DNA of 64,000 bases from Chloroflexota bacterium (GCA_016191395.1 JACPOS010000019.1:38732-102731); one strand, 5' to 3'; positions 51,421-60,110 are shown, counted from the first letter of the stretch. Notes: generated by a model not told the origin, from the letters alone. A program made the numbers and translations.

Positions 51421-52512
51421 TCAGAGGCACGCCACCGGCCGCGTGATTGCGCCCTTCGATGCCTTCGCGGAGCACGTGCCGATCCCGACGGCGACCCGGA
51501 CCACCGCCGAGGTCGCATCACGAAGGCCCTCGGACGTCGAGGCGTCATACACCAGGCGGTAGTCGGCGGACGCCGCAGGCCGGACGGAGATCACGTAGCT
51601 TCCCGCGGAGCCCGTCACCCAGCCCATCGTGCCCACCACCACCCAGGTCGTCGACCCCAGGTCGCGCCGCTGGAGGGTGATCGCCCGCCGGCTCAGCGGG
51701 TCTCCGGACAGCCGCTTCGCCGCGGTCGCGACCGCGATCTCCAGCTCGCCGGTGATCTGGGTATAGGCGCCGGCGACGATCGACGCGGGGTCGGCCGCGA
51801 TCGTGAGGGAGGTGGCGAGGGACAGGCACGTGGACACCGGGTCGCCCGAATCGAGGAGCTCGTACTCCAGCTGGAGCCGGGCCACGTCGCAGCGCCCGTA
51901 GACGTGAGCGTTCCAGCCATCCTTCGGGCGGGACCGGCCGGCGTACTGGACGACAGCGTCCAGGTAGTCGCTCTCATCGGCGTAGTTCTCGTGGTGGTTC
52001 AGCATCTCCACGTGCCCGAACTCGTCGAGCGCGACGCGCCGGATGTCGTAGCAGCCGTTGGTCGCGACCGACTGCGCCTGGCACCAGCGCAGGGTCCCCC
52101 AGTCGAGGACGGCACCATGTGCCTTGAACCACATCCCGAAGCTGACCGGCACGCCGGTTCGGTTCATGCAGGCGATGCCATAGCTTGGACAGGGGTTGGA
52201 GCCGCCATACGCGATCCGGCTCGCAGCGGATGATGCCCGGCTGAACAGCGCCGCGCGCGAGGCGCGGGATGCCTCGGAGTCCGCGGCGCCGAGATCGATG
52301 TTCGATGCCGCCCAGGACGGCGGCACCTGGTTCGCCGTCCACATGTAGGGGACGAGCTGGTTCTGGCCCCACGGGGTGGAGCCGAGGAGTGGGTCCGTAC
52401 TGTGCGCGGCGACGGCCGATGCCTGGCCGACGAGGGCGGCCACGAGCGCGACGATGGCAACGGGTCTGATCACGAGAGACCTCCAGGGCTGCCGACGGGA
52501 CGCGGCGGTCAT
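51421..52512 (-). CDS. Secreted protein with degenerate zincin motif
   Basis: This 363-residue protein has a signal peptide (about 13-36; VIRPVAIVALVAALVGQASA). A conserved domain follows (about 40-230) with Cys pairs and the sequence ALDEFGHVEMLNHHENY. This resembles the metalloprotease motif HExGHxxGLxHH, but Asp stands where the first His should be. The rest is a beta domain (about 240-345; ITLQRRDLGSTTWVVVGTM). It is probably an inactive or altered metallopeptidase relative. It follows the gene at 52531 on the same strand. Confidence 0.7.
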   Translation of the reverse strand: MTAASRRQPWRSLVIRPVAIVALVAALVGQASAVAAHSTDPLLGSTPWGQNQLVPYMWTANQVPPSWAASNIDLGAADSEASRASRAALFSRASSAASRIAYGGSNPCPSYGIACMNRTGVPVSFGMWFKAHGAVLDWGTLRWCQAQSVATNGCYDIRRVALDEFGHVEMLNHHENYADESDYLDAVVQYAGRSRPKDGWNAHVYGRCDVARLQLEYELLDSGDPVSTCLSLATSLTIAADPASIVAGAYTQITGELEIAVATAAKRLSGDPLSRRAITLQRRDLGSTTWVVVGTMGWVTGSAGSYVISVRPAASADYRLVYDASTSEGLRDATSAVVRVAVGIGTCSAKASKGAITRPVACL

Positions 52513-52530
52513 GGCGGATCCGCGATGGGC

Positions 52531-53625
52531 TCAGGGCGCGGGCGCTGCCCCCGCCAGGTTGAAGGCGCGCGCGTCGGCACCGGGCGCCGCGAGCGCGATC
52601 TCGCCCGCGCCGACCTCCAGGCCGGCGTAGGCGCCGACACCACTACCGAGGGGCAGGTCGCCTGCGCTGACGCCCAGGATCCGTTGTCCAGCGCTGCCTG
52701 CGAGGTCCAGGCGCACGGCGCGGCCCGTGTCGTCGAGCACGGCGAGGACGGTGCGGCCGTCGCGCGTGAGCGCGGCGCCCACGGCCTGGTCGACGAGGAG
52801 CTGCGGGTTGGCCCTTCCGGACGCCCACGACTGGACGGAGCAGGGCAGGCCCTGGCAGTGCGCCCACGTGACGATCCGCGCTCCGTCGAAGCCGATGATC
52901 GAGCCCTGATCGGGACCCGCAAGCAGCTCGGTTGCCTCGCCCGCCCCGTCGATGGACGCGACGCGGGTCACGCAACGAAGCTCGCCGCACGACTGCACCG
53001 CCAGCTTGCCCCCGGCCGGGTCAAGACGAAGCTCGGTCGCCCACACGGGCGCCAGGCCGGGTGGGGCGGACAGCGCACCCAGGACCTGCTGCAGGGTGGA
53101 GGCCGGGTCCATCCCGGCGATGCGCCAGACGCCCTTGTCGTCGCGCGTCTCACGGGTCACGTAGTGCGCGAGGACCGCGCCGCGCGACGCGTCGAGGATC
53201 GCGCTTCGTGCGACGTCCTCGCTCCGGTGGACGAGCCACGAGCAGCCCTCGAGCGCGGAAACGATCTGCACGTTCGAGAAGCGGCCATCATCGCTCGTGA
53301 CCACGATCATCCCGCCGACCGGGCCGCTCGCCGAGCTCTCCGCGCCCAGCTCGAGGGTGAGATTGGTCGCTCCGCCCCTGCCCGCGATCAGCGTTCGGCC
53401 GACCAATGTCCCGGACGCGTCCAGGCGATCCACCAGCCGCCACCACGTCCCGAGCTCCGGGCGCAGGCCGCGCAGCGACGGCACGGCCTGCGCGCACACG
53501 CCCGCCGGGCGCGGCGTCACGCGGCCACCCGCCTCGACGCCCGGCTGGAATCGGCCGAGCACCAGCGCGACCGCGACGAACGCGATCGGCGGCCCGAGCC
53601 AGCGTGACCAACGACGTCCCGACAT
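52531..53625 (-). CDS. Secreted protein, beta-propeller-like, unknown function
   Basis: This 364-residue protein has a signal anchor (about 9-32; WLGPPIAFVAVALVLGRFQP). About 300 residues of strand-turn-strand repeats follow (LILDASRGAVLAHYVT, IGFDGARIVTWAHCQG, ALTRDGRTVLAVLDDTG), like WD40/PQQ-type propellers. It has five or six Cys. There is no catalytic motif. GGAGG lies before ATG 53625. It is probably co-transcribed with the secreted protein at 51421, 18 bases away. Confidence 0.7.
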   Translation of the reverse strand: MSGRRWSRWLGPPIAFVAVALVLGRFQPGVEAGGRVTPRPAGVCAQAVPSLRGLRPELGTWWRLVDRLDASGTLVGRTLIAGRGGATNLTLELGAESSASGPVGGMIVVTSDDGRFSNVQIVSALEGCSWLVHRSEDVARSAILDASRGAVLAHYVTRETRDDKGVWRIAGMDPASTLQQVLGALSAPPGLAPVWATELRLDPAGGKLAVQSCGELRCVTRVASIDGAGEATELLAGPDQGSIIGFDGARIVTWAHCQGLPCSVQSWASGRANPQLLVDQAVGAALTRDGRTVLAVLDDTGRAVRLDLAGSAGQRILGVSAGDLPLGSGVGAYAGLEVGAGEIALAAPGADARAFNLAGAAPAP

Positions 53626-53749
53626 CTGTTCCTCCGCGGCGGGCTGCCGGCGGGAGGCGATGACGGCGCCATGATCGCGCGCCCGGCTGCACGCCCGATT
53701 GGCGGGGGATCACCCGGCGCTTCCGCGCGGCGTATCGGGTTCTCCGGGT

Positions 53750-53875
53750 CGGAGTGGTAGGCTGCGAACGTCGTCCTCCGACGACACATTGCGTGATCGC
53801 GAAGCCGGTGAGAGTCCGGCACAGTCCCGCTACGGTGACCATCGCCCAGGCGATGGAAGTCCGGTCGCCGACACG
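53750..53875 (+). ncRNA. Cobalamin riboswitch
   Basis: The conserved B12 box and neighbours are visible: AAGCCGGTGAGAGTCCGGCA from 53802, then CCCGCTACGGTGA (53826-53838). A CCATCGC-CCAG-GCGATGG hairpin (53838-53855) and GGAAGTCCGGTCGCCGAC follow. This is the class-defining core of the cobalamin aptamer. It lies about 40 bases before a BtuF-type gene and should shut off the downstream importer when cobalamin is plentiful. The exact ends were not determined. Confidence 0.93.
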
Positions 53876-53915
53876 CAGTGGCTGCTCGACCTTCGAGAGA
53901 AAGGGTAGGCACCGC

Positions 53916-54878
53916 ATGCGGTCCAGAAGCTTCCTTGCCGTTCTCCTGTTCGTCGTTGCCGCGTGCTCGGGAGGAGGGCCCACGGCGACTCCTCTCGCGA
54001 CCGCCGGCCCAACCGCCACGCCCGGGCCCGCCACCGCGACACCGCCCGCCTTCCCCGTCACGATCACCGATGACGAAGGCACGGACGTCACGATCAAGGC
54101 CGAGCCGCACAAGATCGTGTCGCTCACGCCTGCGACCACCGAGATCCTGTTCGCCATCGGCGCGGGCGGTCGCGTCGTCGGCAAGGTGGAGGACGTCGCC
54201 AACTTCCCGAAGGAGGCGGCCTCGATCCCGATCGTCGCCACGTTCTCGAAGGTGGACGTCGAGAAGATCGTGGCCCTGGGCCCCGACCTCGTCGTTTCCG
54301 GCGGCAAGGGCCTGACCCAGGGCGTCGCCGTCGAGCAGCTGCGGAAGGCCGGCATCCCGGTCCTCGTGAGCTACCCCACGACCCTCGATGGCGCCCTCCA
54401 GGGCATGCGGGACATCGGCCAGGCCGTCGGCCTGGCGGACGCAGCCTCCACCCTGTCCGATTCGATCTCGTCCGACCTCTACGACCTGTCGACGCTGGCC
54501 GGTTCCGTCGACGAGGAACCGCGGGTGTTCTACGAGATCGACGTCACCGGCGGGATCTACACCCCGCCAGCGGATTCGATCTACGGCGAGATGTTCGACC
54601 TGGCCAATGCATCGCTGATCTCCGGCGACGCGAACTACTCCATCTCGCTGGAGAAGCTCGTCGCTGCCGATCCCGAGGTGATCCTGCTCGGCGACGGCGC
54701 GTATGGCGTGACCGCGGCGCAGGTCAAGGCCCGAGCCGGCTGGGGCGGCATGACTGCGGTCAAGGACGGGCGAATCGTCGTCGTCGACGACATCGTCATC
54801 ACGCGCCCCGGGCCCCGCCTGGTCGAGGGCCTCAAGGCGCTCATCAAGGCGATCCACCCTGACCTCGCCATTCCGTGA
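53916..54878 (+). CDS. Cobalamin ABC importer substrate-binding lipoprotein (BtuF-like)
   Basis: This 320-residue protein has a lipoprotein signal (MRSRSFLAVLLFVVAAC) and an Ala/Pro/Thr linker. A type III periplasmic-binding domain (about 47-315) follows: VTITDDEGTDVTIKAEPHKIVSLTPATTEILFAIGAGGRVVGK, KVDVEKIVALGPDLVV and DPEVILLGDGA. The fold serves siderophores or cobalamin; the upstream cobalamin riboswitch makes cobalamin the better guess. It overlaps the permease gene by GTGA. Confidence 0.92.
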   Translation: MRSRSFLAVLLFVVAACSGGGPTATPLATAGPTATPGPATATPPAFPVTITDDEGTDVTIKAEPHKIVSLTPATTEILFAIGAGGRVVGKVEDVANFPKEAASIPIVATFSKVDVEKIVALGPDLVVSGGKGLTQGVAVEQLRKAGIPVLVSYPTTLDGALQGMRDIGQAVGLADAASTLSDSISSDLYDLSTLAGSVDEEPRVFYEIDVTGGIYTPPADSIYGEMFDLANASLISGDANYSISLEKLVAADPEVILLGDGAYGVTAAQVKARAGWGGMTAVKDGRIVVVDDIVITRPGPRLVEGLKALIKAIHPDLAIP

Positions 54879-55945
54879 GCGCGGCCACGGCCGCCGTGGG
54901 CCGTCGGGGTGGGACGCGGTCGATCGCTCGAAGACCGCTCGTGCTCGCTGGAGCCGGCATCGGCGCGCTCGTCGTCGTGTTCATCGTCGCGGTCGCCGCC
55001 GGGTCGGTCTTCGTGCCGCCCGGCGACACCATCGGGATCCTCGCGCACCGCCTCCTGGGGCTCGACCTGGGCCTTCACTGGACCGCCGCCGAGGAGACGA
55101 TCGTCTTCGAGCTCCGGCTGCCGCGCGTCCTCACTGCGATGACCGTCGGGGTTGGGCTTGCGGTGGCCGGCGCGACGTTCCAGGGCGTGCTCAGGAACCC
55201 GCTCGCCGATCCGTACGTGCTCGGCACGGCGTCGGGGGCGGCGCTTGGGGCCGCGGTCGCAGTGATCCTGCCGGTGCGCGCCGTCGTGCTCGAGTTCGGG
55301 CTCCTGCACGGGCTCGCCTTCCTCGGTGCCATGGGCGCCGTGTTCCTCGTCTACCGCCTCTCCCGCGTGGGCGGGCACGGCCAGATGACGAGCCTGCTCC
55401 TCACCGGCTACGCGATCGCGTCGCTTCTCGCCGCGGGGCTGTCGATGGCGATGTTCGTCTCCGGCGCCGGCCTGCGGCAGATCTTCTCGTACCTCCTCGG
55501 GGGCTTCGAGGCCGCCACGTGGGTGCGATTCGCCACGGCCCTGCCGCTGATCATCGGCGCGGCTGCGTTCATCTCGATCCGCGCCCGCGCGCTGAACGGC
55601 TTCCTCCTCGGCGAGGAGGCGGCGGCACACCTCGGGATCGACGTCCGACGGGAGCGCGCGATCCTCCTGGGCCTCGCCTCGCTCGCGACCGCCGCGTCCG
55701 TCGCGGTCTCGGGGCTCATCGGCTTCGTGGGGCTCGTGGCGCCGCACGTCGTCCGCCTTGCGGTCGGCCCGAATGCCCGGATCGTGCTGCCGCTCGCGGC
55801 ACTGTTCGGGGCGATCCTGATGGTCGGTGCGGACCTGGCCGCGCGGCTGCTCGGCGAGATTCCGGTCGGAGTCGTGACCGCGGTCATCGGGGCGCCGTTC
55901 TTCCTGGTCCTGCTGCGCCGCACCCGAGCGGGGTACGACCTGTGA
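54875..55945 (+). CDS. Cobalamin/iron-siderophore ABC permease (BtuC-like)
   Basis: This 356-residue FecCD/BtuC-type permease has about ten hydrophobic segments. Signature parts are LRLPRVLTAMTVGVGLAVAGATFQGVLRNPLADPYVLG (about 74-111) and SGLIGFVGLVAPHVVRL (about 270-286). It forms the transmembrane pore with BtuF and BtuD partners in an operon controlled by the riboswitch. GTG 54875 overlaps the preceding stop, and its own TGA overlaps the ATPase ATG. Confidence 0.93.
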   Translation: MSAATAAVGRRGGTRSIARRPLVLAGAGIGALVVVFIVAVAAGSVFVPPGDTIGILAHRLLGLDLGLHWTAAEETIVFELRLPRVLTAMTVGVGLAVAGATFQGVLRNPLADPYVLGTASGAALGAAVAVILPVRAVVLEFGLLHGLAFLGAMGAVFLVYRLSRVGGHGQMTSLLLTGYAIASLLAAGLSMAMFVSGAGLRQIFSYLLGGFEAATWVRFATALPLIIGAAAFISIRARALNGFLLGEEAAAHLGIDVRRERAILLGLASLATAASVAVSGLIGFVGLVAPHVVRLAVGPNARIVLPLAALFGAILMVGADLAARLLGEIPVGVVTAVIGAPFFLVLLRRTRAGYDL

Positions 55946-56730
55946 TGCCGCTCCTTGCACCGGCCGCCGTTCGCACGGAACGGCTGACCGTCGCCTATCG
56001 CGGGCGGCCAGCCCTGAGCGACGTGGACCTGCACGTCGAGGCGGGCGAGCGTGTCGCCCTCGTCGGCCCCAACGGCGCCGGCAAGTCCACCCTGCTCCGC
56101 GCGATCGCCGGGCTGATCGAGCCGTCCGCGGGAACGGTCGAGGTGGCCGGCACGCCGCTCGCGAGCCTGGACCGGCTGGCCGTCGCGAGGCGCCTCGCCG
56201 TCGTGCCGCAGCTGCCGTCCCTGCCGTTCGCGACCACCGTCGAGGAGGTCGTCGCGCTCGGCCGGCTGCCGCACGAGCATCCGATCCGTGGCCTCCGGCC
56301 TGCCGACCGGGCCGCCATCGCCGCGGCGATCGATCGCGTCGGCGTGGGGCACCTGCTGGGTCGCGACGCCCGGGAGCTCTCGCTCGGCGAACGCCAGCTC
56401 GTGCTGCTCGCAATGGCGGTGGCCCAGGCCGCGCCCATCCTCGTCCTCGACGAGCCGACCGTCCACCTGGACCTGCGCCACCAGGTGGAGGTCATGGAGC
56501 TCCTCGCCGACCTCAACGCCCGCGACGGCACGACGATCATCTCCGTGCTGCACGACATCGGCCTCGCGGCGCACTTCTTCCCGCGGGTCGTGGTGCTCGA
56601 CAAGGGCCGCATCGTCGCGGACGGCCCGCCATCGGTCTCGCTCACGCCCGATCGGATCCGCGAGGTCTTCGGCGTGGACCCGTCGCTGGTCCGGCTCCCG
56701 GCGAGCCACCGTGGCTCGGTCGTCGTCTAG
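55945..56730 (+). CDS. Cobalamin/iron-siderophore ABC ATPase (BtuD-like)
   Basis: This 261-residue ATPase has Walker A GPNGAGKS (41-48), Q-loop VPQLP, Walker B ILVLDE (165-170) and the H-loop VLHDIGLAAHF. The signature motif is LSLGERQ (145-151) instead of LSGGERQ. The Ser and second Gly are kept, so activity is still plausible. It starts inside TGATG with the permease gene (GTG 55942 is a close alternative) and is the last gene of the riboswitch-controlled operon. Confidence 0.93.
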   Translation: MPLLAPAAVRTERLTVAYRGRPALSDVDLHVEAGERVALVGPNGAGKSTLLRAIAGLIEPSAGTVEVAGTPLASLDRLAVARRLAVVPQLPSLPFATTVEEVVALGRLPHEHPIRGLRPADRAAIAAAIDRVGVGHLLGRDARELSLGERQLVLLAMAVAQAAPILVLDEPTVHLDLRHQVEVMELLADLNARDGTTIISVLHDIGLAAHFFPRVVVLDKGRIVADGPPSVSLTPDRIREVFGVDPSLVRLPASHRGSVVV

Positions 56731-56746
56731 TTGTAGTCCGCCCCGA

Positions 56747-57541
56747 TCAGTCGAGGCCGAGGTTCGCGAGCCAGCCCGCCGCGTGCTCGGCGACCTCCTG
56801 CCAGCCGTCCTGCGCGATGATCCAGTGGGTTCGATCGGGGAATTCGCGGAAGTCCGTCCTGGCGCCTGACTTCGCGTACGCACGGTGATTGCGGCGATTG
56901 ATCACCGGCGGGACGATCCGATCCTTCGCGCCCGCGATCAGGAGCAGCGGCGCGCGCGCCCCATTGGCGAAGTTCACCTTGATCGGGCTCTTCGGACTGA
57001 GCAGCGCCACCGCGCTCTGGAAGAAGATCCGACCCGATTCGGGGATCACGTACCGGTCGTACGCGGCGTGGGCGGCGGCCTCGGACAGCGTGTGGACGAA
57101 GGCGTACCGGAAGTTCGAATACTTCCAGCGCACGACCTTCCGCCAGACCCGCCACTGCAGCAATGTCGTGATGAGCGACCGAAGCGCGGTTGGCTCGTAC
57201 GCCCAGACGCCCTTCGGCGGCGCCGAATCGATCGCGATGCCCGCCACACCAAGTCCGCGATCCAGGAGAAGCTGCGTGAACAGGCCGCCGAACGAGTGTC
57301 CGATCAGGATCGGCGGCTCGTCGAGGCCCTCCATCATCCTCGCGTAGTGATCGACGATCTCGCCGATGCCGAGCCCGGCGAGCGGGGACGGATCGGTGCG
57401 GATCGCCTCGACCGGCCGGTCCTTGCCCGGCCACGACGGCGCGAGGCAGCGGTACCCCTTCGCCTCGAAGAACGGCACGAACCTGTCCCAGCAGTCGCCG
57501 GTGACCCACGCGCCGTGGATGAAGACGATGGTCCGCGTCAT
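56747..57541 (-). CDS. Alpha/beta-fold hydrolase
   Basis: This 264-residue enzyme has the nucleophile elbow GHSFGG (Ser83), Asp in AGAKDRIVPP (about 206-215) and His in DRTHWII (about 241-247). An oxyanion motif HGAW lies at 9-12. The cap (about 110-195) contains several aromatic residues. Substrate is unknown. It overlaps the arginase-family gene by ATGA on the minus strand, so the two are translated together. Confidence 0.87.
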   Translation of the reverse strand: MTRTIVFIHGAWVTGDCWDRFVPFFEAKGYRCLAPSWPGKDRPVEAIRTDPSPLAGLGIGEIVDHYARMMEGLDEPPILIGHSFGGLFTQLLLDRGLGVAGIAIDSAPPKGVWAYEPTALRSLITTLLQWRVWRKVVRWKYSNFRYAFVHTLSEAAAHAAYDRYVIPESGRIFFQSAVALLSPKSPIKVNFANGARAPLLLIAGAKDRIVPPVINRRNHRAYAKSGARTDFREFPDRTHWIIAQDGWQEVAEHAAGWLANLGLD

Positions 57542-58659
57542 CCGAGCGCTGCCTCCGTGAGCCGGGCCACGATCTCGGCGTGGCGGTCGAAGTCGAGCGG
57601 GGAGCCCGGGCGGCGCATCGTCGCGGTCGGGCCGAAGCCGACGATCCGGTTGGTGCGCGCCAGGATCCGGAGCGCCGCGACGGACGTGTCGACCGACAGC
57701 CCGTCCGGCTCGGGCATCGCGACGCAGACGCCTTCGCCGGCGTCGATCGCGTCCAGGTCGAATGCGATGTACATCGCGTCGCACCGTTCGCCGACCGCGC
57801 GCGCCCAGCCCTCGAGGGCGGCAAGCCCGGCCTCGCCCGCGAGCATCCCGGCCCCGAACTGCGCCACCGGAGATGCCGAGAGCATCCGCGATTCCTGCTC
57901 GTCGAGGACGTGCGCGCCCAGCAGCGCTGCGTCCTCCTCGCGCAGGGTGGGACCGTCGCACGCGGCAACGAGGCCCGGATCGCCCCGGCCGCACAGCATC
58001 GCGAAGGGCATGCCCCAGACGTTGCCCGACGGCGTGGTCTCCGGAATGTTGAAGTCGCCGTGGGCGTCGAACCAGGCGATCGCGAGGCGCTGCTGAGGCG
58101 CATGGCGCTTGAGGGCCGCCATGGTCCCGGAGTGGGTGGTGCAGTCGCCGCCGAGCATCAGCAGCCGCGGCATCTCGGGGCCGCTCGTGGCGTTCGCACC
58201 CCGCCTTGAACTCGACGCCGATCCGTGTGTCCCACTCGTGATGCCAGTGGGATCATCAACAGGGGCTCCGCGGGGAGGTGTTGCCGCTGAGGCACCACCG
58301 CGCGTGCCCTCGCCTGCGCTTCCCGTGATTACCCCACGTGCATCACCACCGAAAGGTGTCGATTCGCGGCCGTGTACGAGCGCGCTCCCGATGTGCGCCG
58401 TCAGGCGCCCCAGGTAGTCGATGATCGGCTGGCGGTTCTTCATGACCGGATCGGGGTCGGGCGCCCAGCCGGGGTTGTTCGCGGCATCGCCGTGGTCGAT
58501 GAGCGTCACCCCGGCCAGGGCCGGCCGAGCTCGCAGCCGATCGATCAGGCCGGCTGACCGGAGCTCGGCGGGCCCGCGCTCCATGCCCCCGAAATGCCCA
58601 CCCAGCGCCGTCGGCGACCCGACGATCGCGATCGTGCGTGGTGTCCCGTTGGTCGCCAT
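57538..58659 (-). CDS. Arginase/agmatinase-family enzyme with altered metal motif and low-complexity insert
   Basis: This 373-residue ureohydrolase-like protein has GGDC (170-173) in place of the usual GGDH, then FDAHGDFN (Asp198, His200, Asp202) and FDLDAID near 304-310. Losing the GGDH histidine removes a metal ligand; His176 in GGDCTTHSG could replace it. A Gly/Ser/Thr-rich insert of about 65 residues (98-163) interrupts the core before the metal site. The reaction could be hydrolysis of a guanidino compound. TACGAT nine bases before ATG 58659 predicts a leaderless transcript. Confidence 0.82.
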   Translation of the reverse strand: MATNGTPRTIAIVGSPTALGGHFGGMERGPAELRSAGLIDRLRARPALAGVTLIDHGDAANNPGWAPDPDPVMKNRQPIIDYLGRLTAHIGSALVHGRESTPFGGDARGVITGSAGEGTRGGASAATPPRGAPVDDPTGITSGTHGSASSSRRGANATSGPEMPRLLMLGGDCTTHSGTMAALKRHAPQQRLAIAWFDAHGDFNIPETTPSGNVWGMPFAMLCGRGDPGLVAACDGPTLREEDAALLGAHVLDEQESRMLSASPVAQFGAGMLAGEAGLAALEGWARAVGERCDAMYIAFDLDAIDAGEGVCVAMPEPDGLSVDTSVAALRILARTNRIVGFGPTATMRRPGSPLDFDRHAEIVARLTEAALG

Positions 58660-58668
58660 TGCAGCGAG

Positions 58669-58674
58669 ATCGTA
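58669..58674 (-). promoter_or_regulatory. -10 box TACGAT of the arginase-family gene
   Basis: TACGAT on the minus strand lies nine bases before ATG 58659 with no Shine-Dalgarno site. Confidence 0.5.
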
Positions 58675-58979
58675 GCCGTCGACGGCCGAAAGCCGTATGC
58701 CCGCTCGCCTGAACGGGCGCCCGGATGGGTCTCATCGGTGGGGCCTGAAATTGCGATGGTTCCACCAACGCGGAACTACTCCAGCGCCGCCCGACCCGCC
58801 GCCCGACCCGCCGCCCGACCCGCCGCCCGACCCGCCGCCCGACCCGCCGCCCGACCCGCCGCCCGACCCGCCGCCCGACCCGCCGCCCGAAGTGGTTCCG
58901 CTTCATTGGAACCAACGGGAAGCAGGCGCCACGGGCGAAGACAACGGCGGGCCCGAACGGCGGGGCGCATCATCCGCGG
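58675..58979. other. Gene-free divergent region holding a 12-base tandem repeat
   Basis: It separates the arginase-family gene from an aminotransferase. TGGTTCC occurs on both sides of the repeat (58758 and 58894), with an inverse GGAACCA at 58909. CATCAT (58968-58973) six bases before ATG 58980 may be the aminotransferase -10 box. Confidence 0.5.
58789..58890. repeat. 12-base tandem repeat, about 8.5 copies
   Basis: The unit GCCCGACCCGCC repeats without visible mismatch from 58789 to 58890. Perfect copies imply recent expansion or strong selection. Translated it gives a (PPDP)n peptide, but no start or ribosome site supports coding. Confidence 0.85.
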
Positions 58980-60110
58980 ATGCGACTCGCCGATTTCGCG
59001 CTGGAGCGGTACTTCGCCCGATGGGAGTTCGCGGTGCAGCACGTCCTCTGCGCGAGTGACGTCGAGGGCTGGCCGATGGGGGAGCTGCTTGCGCTTGCCG
59101 ACGATGAGGCTCGCGCGATGTGGGAAGGCCTGAGCCTCGGCTACACGGAATCGACGGGGCACCCGCTGCTGCGGCGGGAGATCTCCACGCTGTACGAGTC
59201 GGTCGAGGCGGAGCACGTGCTCGTGTTCGCGGGCGCGGAGGAGGCGATCTTCTGCCTCATGTCGACCTCGCTCCAGGAAGGCAACCACGTCATCGTCACG
59301 TGGCCCGGCTACCAGTCGCTGTATGAGGTCGCGCGCGCCGCAGGCGCCACGGTGAGCCTGCACGCGCTGCGCGAGGAGGACGGCTGGTCGCTCGATGTCG
59401 ATCGGTTGGTTCGCTCGTTCCGGCCCGAGACGCGCATGGTCGTCGTGAACGCGCCGCACAACCCGACCGGGATGCTGCCCGCGGAGGGGGAGTGGCGGCG
59501 TCTCGCCTCCGAGTGCGCCGCGGCCGGCATCCGCCTGGTCGCCGACGAGGTCTACCGGTTCCTGGAGCATGACGGGTCCAGGACGCTGCCGGCGGGCGCC
59601 GACATCGACGAACGCGCCGTCTCGATCGGGGTCATGTCGAAGTCCTTCGCCATGGCCGGTCTGCGCATCGGCTGGCTGGCGACGCGTGATCGCGCGGTGC
59701 TTGACCGCTGCGCGCGGATGAAGGACTACACGACGATCTGCTCGTCCGCGCCGTCGGAGGTGCTCGCGCTCATCGGCCTGCGTGCACGCGAGCGCGTGCT
59801 GGCACGAAGCCGATCGATCGTCGCGGCGAACCTGGCGGTCCTCGACGACTTCTTCGATCGGCGCTCGGATGCGTTCACGTGGGTGCGGCCGCGCGGCGGC
59901 TCGACGGGCTTCCCGAAGCTCGTTCCCGCGGGCCCGGCCGGCTCGTCCGCGGATGCCTTCGCCGCGCGCCTGGTCGAGGAGACCGGGGTGTTGTTGCTTC
60001 CATCGACCGCCTTCGGGAGCGGCGATTCGCACTTCCGCATCGGGCTCGGACGCACGGACCTGCCGGAGGCGATCGCAAAGCTCGACGGCGCCCTCGGGCC
60101 CCGCGCGTGA
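58980..60110 (+). CDS. Class I/II PLP-dependent aminotransferase
   Basis: This 376-residue enzyme has the fold type I motifs VVVNAPHNPTG (154-164), VADEVYRF (187-194, Asp189 and Tyr192), the Schiff-base Lys221 in SKSFAMAGLRIGW and Arg for the alpha-carboxylate near the end (SHFRIGLGRTD). It resembles capreomycidine synthase/aspartate aminotransferase-like members that act on amino acids with long or guanidino side chains. A possible link with the divergent arginase-family gene is inference. It overlaps the next gene by GTGA. Confidence 0.88.
   Translation: MRLADFALERYFARWEFAVQHVLCASDVEGWPMGELLALADDEARAMWEGLSLGYTESTGHPLLRREISTLYESVEAEHVLVFAGAEEAIFCLMSTSLQEGNHVIVTWPGYQSLYEVARAAGATVSLHALREEDGWSLDVDRLVRSFRPETRMVVVNAPHNPTGMLPAEGEWRRLASECAAAGIRLVADEVYRFLEHDGSRTLPAGADIDERAVSIGVMSKSFAMAGLRIGWLATRDRAVLDRCARMKDYTTICSSAPSEVLALIGLRARERVLARSRSIVAANLAVLDDFFDRRSDAFTWVRPRGGSTGFPKLVPAGPAGSSADAFAARLVEETGVLLLPSTAFGSGDSHFRIGLGRTDLPEAIAKLDGALGPRA

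Noticed and set aside
58697..59059. 120-codon frame giving a (PPDP)n peptide
   Set aside because: It is only the translation of the 12-base tandem repeat plus flanks, without promoter or ribosome site, and enters the aminotransferase gene in another frame.
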